This document shows, piece by piece, positions 62,301 through 64,000 of a stretch of DNA of 64,000 nt. The DNA comes from Kribbella caucasensis (GTDB taxonomy: Bacteria; Actinomycetota; Actinomycetes; Propionibacteriales; Kribbellaceae). How positions within the stretch are numbered: position 1 is the stretch's first letter; every line of letters begins with the position of its first letter. The position numbers and the translations under genes were made by a program. Where the stretch lies: contig NZ_SNWQ01000002.1 of the NCBI RefSeq assembly GCF_004361855.1, forward strand, positions 372,001 to 436,000. Direction: 5' to 3'. Under the pieces are notes generated by a model, which was not told the DNA's origin, made no database searches, and worked only from the letters and a program-made list of their open reading frames with translations.

Positions 62301-63262
62301 ACCGTGATTTCACTCGACCTGGTGCGATCGACCTGTCGGCTCTGCGCAAGCCGCCGGCGCGACCCGGAGGCCCCGCCGCCGGCCCGGCTCAAGGTGGTCC
62401 GTCGGCTGGTCCGGGGGCTGCTGCCGCGGGTGGGGGTGCCGCCGGCGCCTATGTGCTGAACGTGACCGAGCCGACCTTCCAGGCGGACGTGATCGAGCGG
62501 TCGGTCCAGCACCCGGTGCTGGTCGAGTTCTGGTCGCCACGGTCGCAGGCGTCCGTGTCGCTCGGTCCGGTGCTGGCCCGGCTGGCCGACGAGTACGCGG
62601 GCAAGTTCCTGCTCACCCGGATCGACATCGACGCGAACCCACAGCTGGCCCAGGCGGTCGGCGTCCAGACGGTGCCCTTGGTGATCGCCGTCCTGCGTGG
62701 TCAGGTGGTCCCGTTGTTCCAGGGTGCCGTCGCGGACGCCGAGGCCAGGCAGTACGTCGACCAGGTGCTGACCGTGGCGGTGGCCAACGGCATCACCGGG
62801 CGCGCCGAACCGGTCGGCCCGGCCGCTCCCGCGGAGGCCGCCGAGCCCGAGCCGGACCCGCGGTACGAGGCCGCCGAGAACGCGGTTGCCGAAGGTGATC
62901 TGGACGGCGCGATCGCGGCGTACGAGACGTTGCTCAAGGAGACGCCGAACGACGCCGAGGCGAAGTCCGGGCTGGCCCGGGTCCAGTTGGTGAAGCGGAC
63001 CCGCGACGTACCGGCCGAGGTGCGGACGCGGGCGGCCGAGAACCCGACCGACGTCGAGGCGCAGCTGCTGGTCGCCGATGTGGACCTGATCGGCGGTCAC
63101 GTCGAGGACGCGTTCAACCGGCTGATCCGCACGATCCAGGCGACCGCGGGCGACGAGCGCAACACCGTCCGGCTGCATCTGCTCGAGCTGTTCGAGGTGG
63201 TCGGCTCCGACGACGAACGAGTCGTCAAGGCCCGCCGCCGCCTGATGACCGCCCTGTTCTGA
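62297..63262 (+). CDS. cnoX: CnoX/YbbN-like thioredoxin-TPR chaperone
   Basis: A 321-residue protein: a Gly/Pro/Ala-rich N terminus (about 15-50), a thioredoxin-fold domain (about 52-165) and TPR-like helices (about 190-321, YEAAENAVAEGDLDGAIAAY). The redox position reads FWSPRSQASV, against FWSERSQHC in E. coli CnoX, so no active-site Cys remains and no redox activity is expected. CnoX-type proteins hold unfolded clients for GroEL. The ATG overlaps the channel gene stop (ATGA). It ends at a strong hairpin. Confidence 0.85.
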   Translation: MNRDFTRPGAIDLSALRKPPARPGGPAAGPAQGGPSAGPGAAAAGGGAAGAYVLNVTEPTFQADVIERSVQHPVLVEFWSPRSQASVSLGPVLARLADEYAGKFLLTRIDIDANPQLAQAVGVQTVPLVIAVLRGQVVPLFQGAVADAEARQYVDQVLTVAVANGITGRAEPVGPAAPAEAAEPEPDPRYEAAENAVAEGDLDGAIAAYETLLKETPNDAEAKSGLARVQLVKRTRDVPAEVRTRAAENPTDVEAQLLVADVDLIGGHVEDAFNRLIRTIQATAGDERNTVRLHLLELFEVVGSDDERVVKARRRLMTALF

Positions 63263-63267
63263 TTCGT

Positions 63268-63313
63268 TGCGTCCGAAGAAGCGAGCGCTAGAGCGCACGG
63301 TTCTTCGGACGCA
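63268..63313. terminator. Nested bidirectional terminator hairpin
   Basis: TGCGTCCGAAGAA (63268-63280) and TTCTTCGGACGCA (63301-63313) form a perfect 13-bp stem. Inside its 20-nt loop, GCGCT-AG-AGCGC (63285-63296) forms a second perfect stem. It lies between two convergent genes. Confidence 0.75.
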
Positions 63314-63318
63314 CGGTT

Positions 63319-64000
63319 TCAGCGGATCAGGCAGGGGCGTTTGGGGTCGAAGGTCCAGCCTTCGATCAGGTACTGCATGGCGATCGCGTCGTCGCGGGCG
63401 CCGAGGGCCTGGCTGAGGTAGAGCTCGTGCGCGGCTGCCAGTGCGTCGCGGTCGAGTTCGATGCCGAGGCCGGGCCCGGTCGGTACGGCGATCCGGCCGC
63501 CCTTGATCTGCAGCGGTGACGTGGTCAGGGCCTGGCCGTCCTGCCAGATCCAGTGGGTGTCGAGCGCGGTGATCTCGCCGGGAGCCGCCGCGCCGACGTG
63601 GGTGAACATCGCCAGCGAGATGTCGAAGTGGTTGTTCGAGTGCGATCCCCAGGTCAGCCCGAAGTCATGGCAGAGCTGGGCGACCCGGACCGATCCGTTC
63701 ATCGTCCAGAAGTGCGGATCAGCCAGCGGGATGTCGACCGCCGCCGCCCGGATCGCGTGGCTCAGTTCGCGCCAGTCGGTCGCGATCATGTTGGTCGCGG
63801 TCCGCAGTCCGGTGGCCCGGCGGAACTCGGCCATCGTCTCGCGGCCGGAGTACGGGCCTTCCGGGCCGCACGGGTCCTCGGCGTACGCGAGCACGTCGTC
63901 GCGGCCGGTGCAGAGTTCGATGGCGTCCTTCATCAGCCAAGCGCCGTTCGGGTCGAGGGTGATCCGGGCGTCCGGGAAGCGCTGGGCCAGGGCGGTGACG
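63319..64000 (-). CDS. gudD: Glucarate dehydratase, enolase superfamily (5' end outside the window)
   Basis: The C-terminal 227 residues of an enolase-superfamily dehydratase; the gene continues past the window edge. Visible metal-site text is ITLDPNGAW and [20 protein letters not shown], then the NMIATDW strand, and the catalytic His in [17 protein letters not shown], all as in D-glucarate dehydratase (D-glucarate to 5-keto-4-deoxyglucarate). An ATG at 63933 is internal, since homologous coding text continues upstream of it. The related altronate or galactarate dehydratases are less likely given the HSNNH segment. Confidence 0.87.
   Translation of the reverse strand, partial: VTALAQRFPDARITLDPNGAWLMKDAIELCTGRDDVLAYAEDPCGPEGPYSGRETMAEFRRATGLRTATNMIATDWRELSHAIRAAAVDIPLADPHFWTMNGSVRVAQLCHDFGLTWGSHSNNHFDISLAMFTHVGAAAPGEITALDTHWIWQDGQALTTSPLQIKGGRIAVPTGPGLGIELDRDALAAAHELYLSQALGARDDAIAMQYLIEGWTFDPKRPCLIR

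Noticed and set aside
61463..63262. Continuous plus-strand frame that would fuse a long Arg/Gly-rich extension to the CnoX-like protein
   Set aside because: The upstream part is an out-of-frame reading of the channel gene; the ATGA overlap at 62297 is the natural start.

Overview
The window is high-GC DNA from a filamentous or aerobic actinomycete. The gene set (NucS, ECF sigma with a CU044_5270-type partner, DivIVA/FilP-like coiled-coil protein, Ccr, MeaB, isobutyryl-CoA mutase) fits the Propionibacteriales/Streptomycetales, and the codon style and gene order look most like Kribbella; the genus is an inference. Genes are tightly packed, with many ATGA/GTGA overlaps, several tail-to-tail overlaps, and many promoters of the form TANNNT placed 6-9 nt before the start codon, which suggests leaderless mRNAs. 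No rRNA, tRNA, CRISPR array, prophage or intact insertion sequence was seen.

Layout. 1-4 kb: a decayed secreted subtilase, an ECF sigma factor with its membrane partner, a small membrane protein and a STAS anti-sigma antagonist. 4-9.7 kb: ethylmalonyl-CoA mutase, a PPOX flavoprotein, an unrecognised toroid-like protein, and an AhpD-like/PEP-mutase-like pair. 9.9-12.2 kb: a MazEF-type toxin-antitoxin pair with a palindromic operator, a DsbA remnant and a MocR regulator. 12.2-17.6 kb: homocysteine methyltransferase, D-amino-acid oxidase, phytase-like secreted protein, a 20-bp tandem repeat array, glmS and a small partner gene. 17.9-25.8 kb: M4 metalloprotease, nucS, ferredoxin-NADP reductase, an odd phosphatase-like/methyltransferase fusion, a double 3-hydroxybutyryl-CoA dehydrogenase, and a zeta toxin pair. 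25.8-30.3 kb: phytanoyl-type dioxygenase, AraC regulator and an amino-acid ABC importer. 30.4-37.3 kb: an Nramp-related transporter, a two-component system, a fatty acid desaturase and small metabolic genes. 37.3-43.6 kb: an AI-2E-family membrane protein and a FilP/DivIVA-like coiled-coil protein in one operon, crotonyl-CoA carboxylase/reductase, an RsbA-like anti-sigma factor and methylmalonyl-CoA epimerase. 43.6-49.4 kb: SDR, acyl-CoA synthetase-like enzyme, acetyl-CoA acetyltransferase, meaB and membrane proteins. 49.4-58.7 kb: a MarR gene and an eight-part peptide uptake and hydrolysis operon. 58.8-64 kb: isobutyryl-CoA mutase large subunit, an RCK-type channel, a CnoX-like protein and part of a glucarate dehydratase.

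Function. A recurring theme is C4/C5 acyl-CoA metabolism: thiolase, 3-hydroxybutyryl-CoA dehydrogenase, Ccr, ethylmalonyl-CoA mutase, methylmalonyl-CoA epimerase, MeaB and IcmA are all here but scattered over 56 kb. Together they would move acetyl-CoA through crotonyl-, ethylmalonyl- and methylmalonyl-CoA, and link butyryl- with isobutyryl-CoA. The most unusual items are the FilP-like/AI-2E operon, in which the transporter carries its own twelve-heptad alanine coil, the tripled 36-bp element carrying a ribosome binding site inside the peptide operon, the catalytically gutted subtilase, and the phosphatase-like/methyltransferase fusion.
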